Positions 37,001 to 51,500 of a stretch of DNA of 64,000 nt are shown here, piece by piece. Position 1 is the first letter of the stretch; the number at the start of each line of letters is the position of its first letter. A program made the position numbers and the translations under genes. Source of the stretch: Aplectana chamaeleonis (Eukaryota > Nematoda > Chromadorea > Rhabditida > Cosmocercidae); NCBI GenBank assembly GCA_029168955.1, contig JAPDOI010000171.1:806001-870000 (forward strand). The letters run 5' to 3'. The notes beneath the pieces were generated by a model. That model was given only the letters and a program-made list of their open reading frames with translations, did not search any database and had not been told where the DNA came from.

Positions 37001-39500
37001 TCGGGGTGACGTGGGCATTCATGAAGGCTTCAGAAGACGTGATCGGGGTGACATGGGCATTCATGAAGGCTTCAGAAGACGTGATCGGGGTGACGGGGGC
37101 ATTCATGAAGGCGTCAGAAGACGGGATCGGGGTGACGTGGGCATTCATGAAGGCTTCAGAAGAAGTGATCGGGGTGACGTGGGCATTCATGAAGGCTTCA
37201 GAAGACGTGATCGGGGTGACATGGGCATTCATGAAGGCTTCAGAAGACGTGATCGGGGTGACGTGGGCATTCATGAAGGCTTCAGAAGACGTGATCGGGG
37301 TGACGTGGGCATTCATGAAGGCTTCAGAAGACGTGATCGGGGTGACGTGGGCATTCATGAAGGCTTCAGAAGAAGTGATCGGGGTGACGTGGGCATTCAT
37401 GAAGGCTTCAGAAGACGTGATCGGGGTGACGTGGGCATTCATGAGGGCCTTAGAAGACGTGATCGGGGTGACGTGGGCATTCATGAAGGCTTCAGAAGAC
37501 GTGATCGGGGTGACGTGGGCATTAATGAAGGCTTCAGAAGACGTGATCGGGGTGACGTGGGCATTCATGAGGGCTTCAGAAGACGTGATTGGGGTGACGT
37601 TGGCATTCATGAAGGCTTCAGAAGACGTGATCGGAGTGACGTGGACATTCATGAAGGCTTCAGAAGACGTGATCGGGGTGACGTGGGCATTAATGAAGGC
37701 TTCAGAAGACGTGATCGGGGTGACGTGGGCATTCATGAGGGCTTCAGAAGACGTGATTGAGGTGACGTTGGCATTCATGAAGGCTTCAGAAGACGTAATC
37801 AGAGTGATGTGGGCATTCATGAAGGCTTCAGAAGACGTGATCGGGGTGGCGTAGGCATTCATGAGTGCTTCAGAAGACGTGATCGGGGTGACGTGGGCAT
37901 TCATGAGGGCCTTAGAAGACGTGATCGGGGTGACGTGGGCATTCATGAAGGCTTCAGAAGACGTGATTGGGGTGACGTGGGCATTCATGAAGGCTTCAGA
38001 AGACGTGATCGGGGTGACGTGGGCATTAATGAAGGCTTCAGAAGACGTGATCGGGGTGACGTGGGCATTCATGAGGGCTTCAGAAGACGTGATTGGGGTG
38101 ACGTTGGCATTCATGAAGGCTTCAGAAGACGTGATCGGGGTGACGTGGGCATTCATGAACGCTTCAGAAGACGTGATCGGGGTGATGTGGGCATTCATGA
38201 AGGTTTCAGAAGACGTGATCTTGGTGACGCGGGCATTCATGAGGGCTTCAGAAGACGTGATTGGGATGGCGTAGGCATTCATGAGTGCTTCAGAAGACGT
38301 GATCGGGGTGACGTGGGCATTCATGAGGGCCTTAGAAGACGTGATCGGGGTGACGTGGGCATTCATGAAGGCTTCAGAAGACGTGATCGGGGTGACGTGG
38401 GCATTCATGAAGGCTTCAGAAGACGTGATCGGGGTGACGTGGGCATTCATGAAGGCTTCAGAAGACGTGATCGGGGTGACGTGGGCATTCATGAAGGCTT
38501 CAGAAGACGTGATCGGGGTGACGTTGGCATTCATGAAGGCTTCAGAAGACGTGGTTTGGGTGACGTGGGCATTCATGAAGGCTTCATAAGACGTGATCGG
38601 GGTGACGTGGGCATTCATGAGGGCTTCACAAGACGTGATCGGAGTGATGTGGGCATTCATGAGGGCTTCAGAAGACGTGATCGGGGTGACGTGGGCATTT
38701 ATGAAGGCTTCAGGAGACGTGATCGGAGTGATGTGGGCATTCATGAAGGCTTCAGAAGACGTGATCGGGGTGACGTGGGAATTTATGAGGGCTTCAGAAG
38801 ACGTGATCGGGGTGACGTTGGCATTCATGAGGGCTTCAGAAGACGTGATTTGGGTGACGTGGGCATTCATGAGGGCTTCAGAAGACGTGATCGGGGTGAA
38901 GTTGGCATTCATGAGGGCTTCAGAAGACGTGATTTGGGTGACGTGGGCATTCATGAGGGCTTCAGAAGACGTGATCGGGGTGACGTTGGCATTCATGAGA
39001 GCTTCAGAAGACGTGATCGGGGTGACGTGGGCATTTATGAGGGCTTCAGAAGACGTGATCGGGGTGACGTGGGCATTTATGAAGGCTTCAGAAGACGTGA
39101 TTTGGGTGACGTGGGCATTCATGAAGGCTTCAGAAGACGTGATCGGGGTGACGTGGGCATTCATGAAGGCTTCAGAAGACGTGATCGGGGTGACGTGGGC
39201 ATTCATGAAGGCTTCAGAAGAAGTGATCGGGGTGACGTGGGCATTCATGAAGGCTTCAGAAGACGTGATCGGGGTGACGTGGGCATTCATGAGGGCTTCA
39301 GAAGACGTGATTGGGGTGACGTTGGCATTCATGAAGGCTTCAGAAGACGTGATCGGGGTGACATGGGCATTCATGAACGCTTCAGAAGACGTGATCGGGG
39401 TGACGTGGGCATTTATGAGGGCTTCAGAAGACGTGATCGGGCTGACGTGGGCATTCATGAGTGCTTCAGAAGACGTGATCGGGGTGACGTGGGCATTCAT
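28086..39500 (-). other. 3,804-codon open frame within the satellite, coding status doubtful
   Basis: Reading the minus strand from an ATG at 39,498-39,500 gives a repeat of MNAHVTPITSSEAF (14 residues) with few variants: F/L/I at the last position, P/Q/S in TPIT, H/N after NA, S/P in SSE. The frame stays open because 42 is divisible by three and because the unit has almost no codon one step from a stop in this frame. It ends just outside the array at 28,086. There is no signal peptide, domain or non-repetitive start. The same frame continues upstream in eight more open blocks to 52,588, where the last one begins inside the second satellite. I regard it as a by-product of repetition. Confidence 0.12.
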
Positions 39501-42500
39501 GAAGGCTTCAGAAGACGTGATCGGGGTGACGTGGGCATTTATGAGGGCCTAAGAAGACGTGATCGGGGTGACGTGGGCATTCATGAAGGCTTCAGAAGAA
39601 GTGATTGGGGTGACGTGGGCATTCATGAAGGCTTCAGAAGACGTGATCGGGGTGACGTGGGCATTAATGAAGGCTTCAGAAGACGTGATCGGGGTGACGT
39701 GGGCATTCATGAAGGCTTCAGAAGACGTGATCGGGGTGACGTGGGCATTCATGAAGGCTTCAGAAGACGTGAATGGGGTGACGTGGGCATTCATGAAGGA
39801 TTTAGAAGACGTGATTGGGGTGACGTTGGCATTCATGAAGGCTTCAGAAGACGTGATCGGGGTGACATGGGCATTCATGAAGGCTTCAGAAGACGTGATC
39901 GGGGTGACGTGGGCATTCATGAAGGCTTCAGAAGACGTGATCGGGGTGACGTGGGCATTCATGAAGGCTTCAGAAGACGTGATCGGGGTGACGTGGGCAT
40001 TCATGAAGGCTTCAGAAGACGTGATCGGGGTGACGTGGGCATTCATGAGTGCTTCAGAAGACGTGATCGGGGTGACGTGGGCATTCATGAGGGCCTTAGA
40101 AGACGTGATCGGGGTGACGTGGGCATTCATGAAGGCTTCAGAAGACGTGATCGGGGTGACGTGGGCATTCATGAGGGCCTTAGAAGACGTGATCGGGGTG
40201 ACGTGGGCATTCATGAAGGCTTCAGAAGACGTGATCTTGGTGACGCGGGCATTCACGAGGGCTTCAGAAGACGTGATCGGGGTGACGTGGGCATTCATGA
40301 AGGCTTCAGAAGACGTGATCGGGGTGACATGGGCATTCATGAACGCTTCAGAAGACGTGATCGGGGTGACGTGGGCATTCATGAGGGCCTAAGAAGACGT
40401 GATCGGGGTGACGTGGGCATTCATGAAGGCTTCAGAAGACGTGATCGGGGTGACATGGGCATTCATGAACGCTTCAGAAGACGTGATCGGGGTGACGTGG
40501 GCATTCATGAGGGCTGCAGAAGACGTGATCGGGGTGACGTGGGCATTCATGAGGGCCTTAGAAGACGTGATCGGGGTGACGTGGGCATTCATGAACGCTT
40601 CAGAAGACGTGATCGGGGTGACGTGGGCATTCATGAGGGCCTAAGAAGACGTGATCGGGGTGACGTGGGCATTCATGAAGGCTTCAGAAGACGTGATCGG
40701 GGTGACGTGGGCATTCATGAAGGCTTCAGAAGACGTGACCGTGAAGACGCGAGCATCTATGAGGGCTTCAGAAGACGTGATCGGGGTGACGTGGGCATTC
40801 ATGAGTGCTTCAGAAGACGTGATCGGGGTGACGTGGGCATTCATGAGGGCCTTAGAAGACGTGATCGGGGTGACGTGGGCATTCATGAAGGGTTCAGAAG
40901 ACGTGATCGGGGTGACGTGGGCATTAATGAAGGCTTTAGAAGACGTGATCGGGGTGACGTTGGCATTCATGAAGGCTTCAGAAGACGTGATCGGGGTGAC
41001 ATGGGCATTCATGAAGGCTTCAGAAGACGTGATCGGGGTGACGTGGGCATTCATGAAGGCTTTAGAAGACGTGATCGGGGTGACGTTGGCATTCATGAAG
41101 GCTTCAGAAGACGTGATCGGGGTGACATGGGCATTCATGAACGCTTCAGAAGACGTGATCCGGGTGACGTGGGCATTTATGAGGGCCTAAGAAGACGTGA
41201 TCGGGGTGACGTAGGCATTCATGAGGGCCTTAGAAGACGTGATCGGGGTGACGTGGGCATTCATGAAGGGTTCAGAAGACGTGATCGGGGTGACGTGGGC
41301 ATTAATGAAGGCTTTAGAAGACGTGATCGGGGTGACGTGGGCATTCATGAGGGCCTTAGAAGACGTGATCGGGGTGGCGTGGGCATTAATGAAGGCTTCA
41401 GAAGACGTGATCGGGGTGACGTGGGCATTCATGAAGGCTTCAGAAGACGTGATTGGGGTGACGTGGGAATTCAGTAGGGCTTCAAAAGGCGTGATTGGGG
41501 TGACGTTGGCATTCATGAAGGCTTCAGAAGACGTGATCTTGGTGACGCGGGCATTCACGAGGGCTTCAGAAGACGTGATCGGGGTGACGTGGGCATTCAT
41601 GAAGGCTTCAGAAGACGTGATCGGGGTGACATGGGCATTCATGAAGGCTTCAGAAGACGTGATCGGGGTGACATGGGCATTCATGAACGCTTCAGAAGAC
41701 GTGATCGGGGTGACGTGGGCATTCATGAGGGCCTAAGAAGACGTGATCGGGGTGACGTGGGCATTCATGAAGGCTTCAGAAGACGTGATCGGGGTGACAT
41801 GGGCATTCATGAGGGCTTCAGAAGACGTGATTGGGGTGACGTGAGAATTCAGTAGGGCTTCAAAAGGCGTAATCGGAGTGATGTGGGCATTCATGAAGGC
41901 TTCAGAAGACGTGATTGGGGTGACGTGGGAATTCATGAGTGCTTCAGAAGACGTGATCGGGGTGACGTGGGCATTCATGAGGGCCTTAGAAGACGTGATC
42001 GGGGTGACGTGGGCATTCATGAAGGCTTCAGAAGACGTGATCGGGGTGACGTGGGCATTCATGAAGGCTTCAGAAGACGTGATCGGGGTGACGTGGGCAT
42101 TCATGAAGGCTTCAGAAGACGTGATCGGGGTGACGTGGGCATTCATGAGGGCTTCAGAAGACGTGATCGGGGTGACGTAGGCATTCATGAAGGCTTCAGA
42201 AGACGTGATTGGGGTGACGTGGACATTCATGAAGGCTTCAGAAGACGTGATCGGGGTGACGTGGGCATTAATGAAGGCTTCAGAAGACGTGATCGGGGTG
42301 ACGTGGGCATTCATGAGGGCTTCAGAAGACGTGATTGGGGTGACGTTGGCATTCATGAAGGCTTCAGAAGACGTGATCGGGGTGACATGGGCATTCATGA
42401 ACGCTTCAGAAGACGTGATCGGGGTGACGTGGGCTTTTATGAGGGCCTAAGAAGACGTTATCGGGGTGACGTGGGCATTCATGAAGGCTTCAGAAGACGT

Positions 42501-45500
42501 GACCGTGAAGACGCGGGCATTTATGAGGGCTTCAGAAGACGTGATCGGGGTGACGTGGGCATTCATGAGGGCCTTAGAAGACGTGATCGGGGTGACGTGG
42601 GCATTCATGAAGGCTTCAGAAGACGTGATCGGGGTGACGTGGGCATTCATGAGTGCTTCAGAAGACGTGATCGGGGTGACGTGGGCATTCATGAGGGCCT
42701 TAGAAGACGTGATCGGGGTGACGTGGGCATTCATGAAGGCTTCAGAAGACGTGATCGGGGTGACGTGGGCATTCATGAAGGCTTCAGAAGACGTGATCGG
42801 GGTGACGTGGGCATTCATGAAGGCTTCAGAAGACGTGATCGGGGTGACGTGGGCATTCATGAGGGCTTCAGAAGACGTGATTGGGGTGACGTTGGCATTC
42901 ATGAAGGCTTCAGAAGACGTGATCGGGGTGACGTGGGCATTCATGAGGGCTTCAGAAGACGTGATCGAGGTGACGTGGGCATTCATGATTGCTTCAGAAG
43001 ACGTGATCGGGGTGACGTTGGCATTCATGAAGGCTTCAGAAGACGTGATCGGGGTGACGTGGGCATTCATGAGTGCTTCAGAAGACGTGGTTTGGGTGAC
43101 GTGGGCATTCATGAAGGCTTCAGAAGACGTGATCGGGGTGACGTGGGCATTCATGAGGGCTTCAGAAGACGTGATCGGGGTGACGTGGGCATTCATGAGG
43201 GCTTCAGAAGACGTGATCGGGGTGACGTGGGCATTTATGAAGGCTTCAGGAGACGTGATTTGGGTGACGTGGGCATTCATGAGGGCTTCAGAAGACGTGA
43301 TCGGGGTGAAGTTGGCATTCATGAGGGCTTCAGAAGACGTGATTGGGGTGACGTGGGCATTTATGAAGGCTTCAGGAGACGTGATTTGGGTGACGTGGGC
43401 ATTCATGAAGGCTTCAGAAGAAGTGATCGGGGTGACGTGGGCATTTATGAAGGCTTCAGAAGACGTTATTTGGGTGACGTGGGCATTCATGAGGGCTTCA
43501 GAAGACGTGATTGGGGTGACGTTGGCATTCATGAAGGCTTCAGAAGACGTGATCGGGGTGACGTGGGCATTCATGAGTGCTTCAGAAGACGTGATCGGGG
43601 TGACGTGGGCATTCATGAGGGCTTCAGAAGACGTGATCGGGGTGACGTGGGCATTCATGAAGGCTTCAGGAGACGTGGTTTGGGTGACGTGGGCATTCAT
43701 GAAGGCTTCAGAAGACGTGATCGGGGTGACGTGGGCATTCATGAGGGCTTCAGAAGACGTGATCGGGGTGACGTGGGCATTCATGAGGGCCTTAGAAGAC
43801 GTGATCGGGGTGACGTGGGCATTCATGAAGGCTTCAGAAGACGTGATTGGGGTGACGTGGGCATTCATGAAGGCTTCAGAAGACGTGATTGGGGTGACGT
43901 GAGAATTCAGTAGGGCTTCAAAAGACGTAATCAGAGTGATGTGGGCATTCATGAAGGCTTCAGAAGACGTGATCGGGGTGGCGTAGGCATTCATGAGTGC
44001 TTCAGAAGACGTGATCGGGGTGACGTGGGCATTCATGAGGGCCTTAGAAGACGTGATCGGGGTGACGTGGGCATTCATGAAGGCTTCAGAAGACGTGATC
44101 GGGGTGACGTGGGCATTCATGAAGGCTTCAGAAGACGTGATCGGGGTGACGTGGGCATTCATGAGGGCCTTAGAAGACGTGATCGGGGTGACGTGGGCAT
44201 TCATGAAGGCTTCAGAAGACGTGATTGGGGTGACGTGGGCATTCATGAAGGCTTCAGAAGACGTGATCGGGGTGACGTGGGCATTAATGAAGGCTTCAGA
44301 AGACGTGATCGGGGTGACGTGGGCATTCATGAGGGCTTCAGAAGACGTGATTGGGGTGACGTTGGCATTCATGAAGGCTTCAGAAGACGTGATCGGGGTG
44401 ACGTGGGCATTCATGAGGGCTTCAGAAGACGTGATCGGGGTGACGTTGGCATTCATGAAGGCTTCAGAAGACGTGATCGGGGTGATGTGGGCATTCATGA
44501 AGGCTTCAGAAGACGTGATCGGGGTGACGTGGGCATTCATGAAGGCTTCAGAAGACGTGATCGGGGTGACGTGGGCATTCATGAAGGCTTTAGAAGACGT
44601 GATCGGGGTGACGTTGGCATTCATGAAGGCTTCAGAAGACGTGATCGGGGTGACATGGGCATTCATGAACGCTTCAGAAGACGTGATCGGGGTGACGTGG
44701 GCATTCATGAGGGCTTCAGAAGACGTGATCGGGGTGACGTGGGCATTCATGAAGGCTTCAGAAGACGTGATCGGGGTGACGTGGGCATTCATGAAGGCTT
44801 CAGAAGACGTGATCGGGGTGACGTGGGCATTCATGAAGGCTTCAGAAGACGTGATCGGGGTGACGTTGGCATTCATGAGGGCTTCAGAAGACGTGATCGG
44901 GGTGACGTTGGCATTCATGAGGGCTTCAGAAGACGTGATCGGGGTGACGTGGGCATTCATGAAGGCTTCAGGAGACGTGATTTGGGTGACGTGGGCATTC
45001 ATGAAGGCTTCAGAAGACGTGATCGGGGTGACGTGGGCATTCATGAAGGCTTCAGAAGACGTGATCGGGGTGACGTGGGCATTCATGAGGGCTTCAGGAG
45101 ACGTGATTTGGGTGACGTGGGCATTCATGAAGGCTTCAGAAGACGTGATCGGGGTGACATGGGCATTCATGAAGGCTTCAGAAGACGTGATCGTGAAGAC
45201 GCGGGCATTTATGAGGGCTTCAGAAGACGTGATCGGGGTGACGTGGGCATTTATGAGGGCTTCAGAAGACGTGATCGGGGTGACGTGAGTATTCATGAGG
45301 GCTTCAGAAGACGTGATCGGGGTGACATGGGCATTCATGAAGGCTTCAGAAGACGTGATCGGGGTGACGTGGGCATTCATGAGGGCTTCAGGAGACGTGA
45401 TCGGGGTGACGTTGGCATTCATGAGAGCTTCAGAAGACGTGATCGGGGTGACGTGGGCATTAATGAAGGCTTCAGAAGACGTGATCGTAGTGACGTGGGC

Positions 45501-48500
45501 ATTCATGAGGGCCTTAGAAGACGTGATCGGGGTGACGTGGGCATTCATGAAGGCTTCAGAAGACGTGATTGGGGTGACGTGGGCATTCATGAAGGCTTCA
45601 GAAGACGTGATCGGGGTGACGTGGGCATTCATGAGGGCTTCAGAAGACGTGATTGGGGTGACGTGGGCATTCATGAAGGCTTCAGAAGACGTGATCGGGG
45701 TGACATGGGCATTCATGAGGGCTTCAGAAGACGTGATTGGGGTGACATGGGAATTCCGTAGGGCTTCAAAAGGCGTGATCGGAGTGATGTGGGCATTCAT
45801 GAAGGTTTCAGAAGACGTGATCTTGGTGACGCGGGCATTCATGAGGGCTTCAGAAGACGTGATCGGGGTGACGTGGGCATTCATGAGGGCCTTAGAAGAC
45901 GTGATCGGGGTGACGTGGGCATTCATGAAGGCTTCAGAAGACGTGATCGGGGTGACGTGGGCATTCATGAAGGCTTCAGAAGACGTGATCGGGGTGACGT
46001 GGGCATTCATGAAGGCTTCAGAAGACGTGATCGGGGTGACGTGGGCATTCATGAAGGCTTCAGAAGACGTGATCGTGAAGACGCGGGCATTTATGAGGGC
46101 TTCAGAAGACGTGATTGAGGTGACGTGGGAATTCATGAAGGCTTCAGAAGAAGTGATCGGGGTGACGTGGGCATTCATGAAGGCTTCAGAAGACGTGATC
46201 GGGGTGACGTGGGCATTCATGAGGGCTTCAGGAGACGTGATTTGGGTGACGTTGGCATTCATGAAGGCTTCAGAAGACGTGATCGGGGTGACATGGGCAT
46301 TCATGAAGGCTTCAGAAGACGTGATCGGGGTGACGTGGGCATTCATGAAGGCTTCAGAAGACGTGATCGGGGTGACGTGGGCATTCATGAAGGCTTCAGA
46401 AGACGTGATCGGGGTGACGTGGGCATTCATGAAGGCTTCAGAAGACGTGATCGGGGTGACGTGGGCATTCATGAGGGCTTCAGAAGACGTGATCGGGGTG
46501 ACGTGGGCATTCATGAGGGCTTCAGAAGACGTGATCGGGGTGACGTGGGCATTCATGAAGGCTTCAGAAGACGTGATCGGGGTGACGTGGGCATTCATGA
46601 GTGCTTCAGAAGACGTGATCGGGGTGACGTGGGCATTCATGAGGGCTTCAGAAGACGTGATCGGGGTGACGTGGGCATTCATGAAGGCTTCAGGAGACGT
46701 GATCGGGGTGACGTGGGCAATCATGAAGGCTTCAGAAGACGTGATCGGGGTGACGTGGGCATTCATGAATGCTTCAGAAGACGTGATCGGGGTGACGTGG
46801 GCATTCATGAAGGCTTCAGAAGACGTGATCGGGGTGACGTGAGTATTCATGAGGGCTTCAGAAGACGTGATCGGGGTGACGTGGGCATTCATGAGGGCTT
46901 CAGAAGATGTGATCGGGGTGACGTTGGCATTCATAAGGGCTTCAGAAGACGTGATCGGGGTGACGTCGGCATTCATGAGGGCTTCAGAAGACGTGATCGG
47001 GGTGACGTTGGCATTCATGAGGGCTCCAGAAGAAGTGATCGGGGTGACGTGGGCAATCATGAAGGCTTCAGAAGACGTGATCGGGGTGACGTGGGCATTC
47101 ATGAAGGCTTCAGAAGACGTGATCGGGGTGACGTGGGCAATCATGAAGGCTTCAGAAGACGTGATCGGGGTGACGTGAGTATTCATGAAGGCTTAGAAGA
47201 CGTGATGGGGGTGACGTGGGCATTCATGAAGGCTTCAGAAGACGTGATCGGGGTGACGTGGGCATTCATGAAGGCTTCAGAAGACGTGATCGGGGTGACG
47301 AGGGCATTCGTGAAGGCTTCAGAAGACGTGATCGGGGTGACGTGGGCATTCATGAAGGCTTCAGAAGAAATGATCGGGGTGACGTGGGCATTCATGAAGG
47401 CTTCAGAAGACGTGATCGGGGTGACGTGGGCATTCATGAAGGCTTCAGAAGACGTGATCGGGGTGACGTGGGCATTCATGAGGGCTTCAGAAGACGTGAT
47501 CGGGGTGACATGGGCATTCATGAAGGCTTCAGAAGACGTGATCGGGGTGACGTGGGCATTCATGAAGGCTTCAGAAGACGTGATCGGGGTGACGTGGGCA
47601 TTCATGAAGGCTTCAGAAGACGTGATCGGGGTGACGTGGGCATTCGTGAAGGCTTCAGAAGACGTGATCGGGGTGACGTGGGCATTCATGAAGGCTTCAG
47701 AAGACGTGATCGGGGTGACGTGGGCATTCATGAGGGCCTTAGAAGACGTGATCGGGGTGACGTGGGCATTCATGAAGGCTTCAGAAGACGTGATCGGGGT
47801 GACGTGGGCATTCATGAAGGCTTCAGAAGACGTGATCGGGGTGACGTGGGCATTCGTGAAGGCTTCAGAAGACGTGATCGGGGTGACGTGGGCATTCATG
47901 AGGGCTTCAGAATACGTGATTGGGGTGACGTGGGAATTCAGTAGGGCTTCAAAAGGCGTGATTGGGGTGACGTTGGCATTCATGAAGGCTTCAGAAGACG
48001 TGATCGTGAAGACGCGGGCATTTATGAGGGCTTCAGAAGACGTGATCGGGGTGACGTGGACATTCATGAAGGCTTCAGAAGACGTGATCGGGGTGACATG
48101 GGCATTCATGAACGCTTCAGAAGACGTGATCGGGGTGACGTGGGCATTCATGAAGGCTTCAGAAGACGTGATCGGGGTGACGTGGGCATTCATGAAGGCT
48201 TCAGAAGACGTGATCGGGGTGACGTGGGCATTCATGAAGGCTTCAGAAGACGTGATCGGGGTGACGTTGGCATTCATGAAGGCTTCAGGAGACGTGATTT
48301 GGGTGACGTGGGCATTCATGAAGGCTTCAGAAGACGTGATCGAGGTGACGTGGGCATTCATGAAGGCTTCAGAAGACGTGATCGGGGTGACGTGGGCATT
48401 CATGAAGGCTTCAGAAGACGTGATCGGGGTGACGTGGGCATTCATGAGGGCTTCAGAAGACGTGATTGGGGTGACGTGAGAATTCAGTAGGGCTTCAAAA

Positions 48501-51500
48501 GGCGTAATCGGAGTGATGTGGGCATTCATGAGGGCTTCAGAAGACGTGATTGGGGTGACGTTGGCATTCATGAAGGCTTCAGAAGACGTGATCGGGGTGA
48601 CGTGGGCATTCATGAGGGCTTCAGAAGACGTGATCGGGGTGACGTGGGCATTCATGAGGGCTTCAGAAGACGTGATCGGGGTGACGTTGGCATTCATGAA
48701 GGCTTCAGAAGACGTGATCGGGGTGACGTGGGCATTCATGAAGGCTTCAGAAGACGTGATGGGAGTGAAGTGGGCATTCATGTGGGCATCAGAAGACGTG
48801 AACGGGGTGACGTGGGCATTCATGAAGGCTTCAGAAGACGTGATCGGGGTGACGTGGGCATTCATGAAGGCTTCAGAAGACGTGATCGGGGTGACGTGGG
48901 CATTCATGAAGGCTTCAGAAGAAGTGATCGGGGTGACGTGGGCATTCATGAAGGCATCAGAAGACGTGATCGGGGTGACGTGGGCATTCATGAGGGCTTC
49001 AGGAGACGTGATTTGGGTGACGTGGGCATTCATGAGGGCTTCAGGAGACGTGATTTGGGTGACGTGGGCATTCATGAAGGCTTCAGAAGACGTGATCGGG
49101 GTGACGTGGGCATTCATGAAGGCTTCAGAAGACGTGATCGGGGTGACGTGGGCATTCATGAGGGCTTCAGAAGACGTGATCGGGGTGACATGGGCATTCA
49201 TGAAGGCTTCAGAAGACGTGATCGGGGTGACGTGGGCATTCATGAGTGCTTCAGAAGACGTGATCGGGGTGACGTGGGCATTCATGAGGGCCTTAGAAGA
49301 CGTGATCGGGGTGACGTGGGCATTCATGAAGGCTTCAGAAGACGTGATTGGGGTGACGTGGGCATTCATGAAGGCTTCAGAAGACGTGATCGGGGTGACG
49401 TGGGCATTAATGAAGGCTTCAGAAGACGTGATCGGGGTGACGTGGGCATTCATGAGGGCTTCAGAAGACGTGATTGGGGTGACGTTGGCATTCATGAAGG
49501 CTTCAGAAGACGTGATCGGGGTGACATGGGCATTCATGAACGCTTCAGAAGACGTGATCGGGGTGACGTGGGCATTTATGAGGGCCTAAGAAGACGTGAT
49601 CGGGGTGACGTGGGCATTCATGAAGGCTTCAGGAGACGTGATCGGAGTGATGTGGGCATTCATGAAGGCTTCAGAAGACGTGATCGGGGTGACGTGGGCA
49701 TTTATGAGGGCTTCAGAAGACGTGATCGGGCTGACGTGGGCATTCATGAGGGCTTCAGAAGACGTGATCGGGGTGACGTGGGCATTTATGAAGGCTTCAG
49801 GAGACGTGATCGGAGTGATGTGGGCATTCATGAGGGCTTCACAAGACGTGATCGAGGTGACGTGGGCACTCATGAAGGCTTCAGAAGACGTGATCGGGGT
49901 GACATGGGCATTCATGAAGGTTTCAGAAGACGTGATCTTGGTGACGCGGGCATTCATGAGGGCTGCAGAAGACGTGATCGGGGTGACGTGGGCATTCATG
50001 AGGGCCTTAGAAGACGTGATCGGGGTGACGCGGGCATTCATGAAGGCTTCAGAAGACGTGATTGGGGTGACGTGGGCATTCATGAAGGCTTCAGAAGACG
50101 TGATCGGGGTGACGTGGGCATTAATGAGGGCTTCAGAAGACGTGATCGGGGTGACGTGGGCATTCATGAAGGCTTCAGAAGACGTGATCGGGGTGACGTG
50201 GGCATTCATGAAGGCTTCAGAAGACGTAATCGGAGTGATGTGGGCATTCATGAGGGCTTCAGAAGACGTGATTAGGGTGACGTGGGAATTCAGTAGGGCT
50301 TCAAAAGGCGTGATCGGAGTGATGTGGGCATTCATGAAGGCTTCAGAAGACGTGATCGGGGTGACGTGGGCATTCATGAGGGCTTCAAAAGACGTAATCA
50401 GAGTGATGTGGGCATTCATGAAGGCTTCAGAAGACGTGATCGGGGTGGCGTAGGCATTCATGAGTGCTTCAGAAGACGTGATCGGGGTGACGTGGGCATT
50501 CATGAGGGCCTTAGAAGACGTGATCGGGGTGACGTGGGCATTCATGAAGGCTTCAGAAGACGTGATTGGGGTGACGTGGGCATTCATGAAGGCTTCAGAA
50601 GACGTGATCGGGGTGACGTTGGCATTCATGAAGGCTTCAGAAGACGTGATCGGGGTGACGTGGGCATTCATGAGTGCTTCAGAAGACGTGATCGGGGTGA
50701 CGTGGGCATTCATGAGGGCTTCAGAAGACGTGATCGGGGTGACGTGGGCATTCATGAGGGCTTCAGAAGACGTGATCGGGGTGACGTGGGCATTCATGAA
50801 GGCTTCAGGAGACGTGATTTGGGTGACGTGGGCATTCATGAGGGCTTCAGAAGACGTGATCGGGGTGACGTGGGCATTCATGAAGGCTTCAGGAGACGTG
50901 ATTTGGGTGACGTGGGCATTCATGAGGGCTTCAGAAGACGTGATCGGGGTGACGTTGGCATTCATGAGAGCTTCAGAAGACGTGATCGGGGTGACGTGGG
51001 CATTTATGAGGGCTTCAGAAGACGTGATCGGGCTGACGTGGGCATTTATGAAGGTTTCAGGAGACGTGATTTGGGTGACGTGGGCATTCATGAGGGCTTC
51101 AGAAGACGTGATCGGGGTGACGTGGGCAATCATGAAGGCTTCAGAAGACGTGATCGGGGTGACGTGGGCATTCATGAAGGCTTCAGAAGACGTGATCGGG
51201 GTGACGTGGGCATTCATGAAGGCTTCAGAAGACGTGATCGGGGTGACGTGGGCATTCATGAAGGCTTCAGAAGACGTGATCGGGGTGACGTGGGCATTCA
51301 TGAGGGCTTCAGAAGACGTGATCGGGGTGACGTGGGCATTCATGAAGGCTTCAGAAGACGTGATCGGGGTGACGTGGGCATTCATGAAGGCTTCAGAAGA
51401 CGTGATCGGGGTGACGTGGGCATTCATGAAGGCTTCAGAAGACGTGATCGGGGTGACGTGGGCATTCATGAAGGCTTCAGAAGACGTGATCGGGGTGACG

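Noticed and set aside
28086..39500. A giant structural or surface repeat protein encoded by the 42-bp array
   Set aside because: Three frames on both strands are open together, there is no unique N-terminus, signal peptide or C-terminal domain, and openness follows from a unit length divisible by three and a stop-poor unit.
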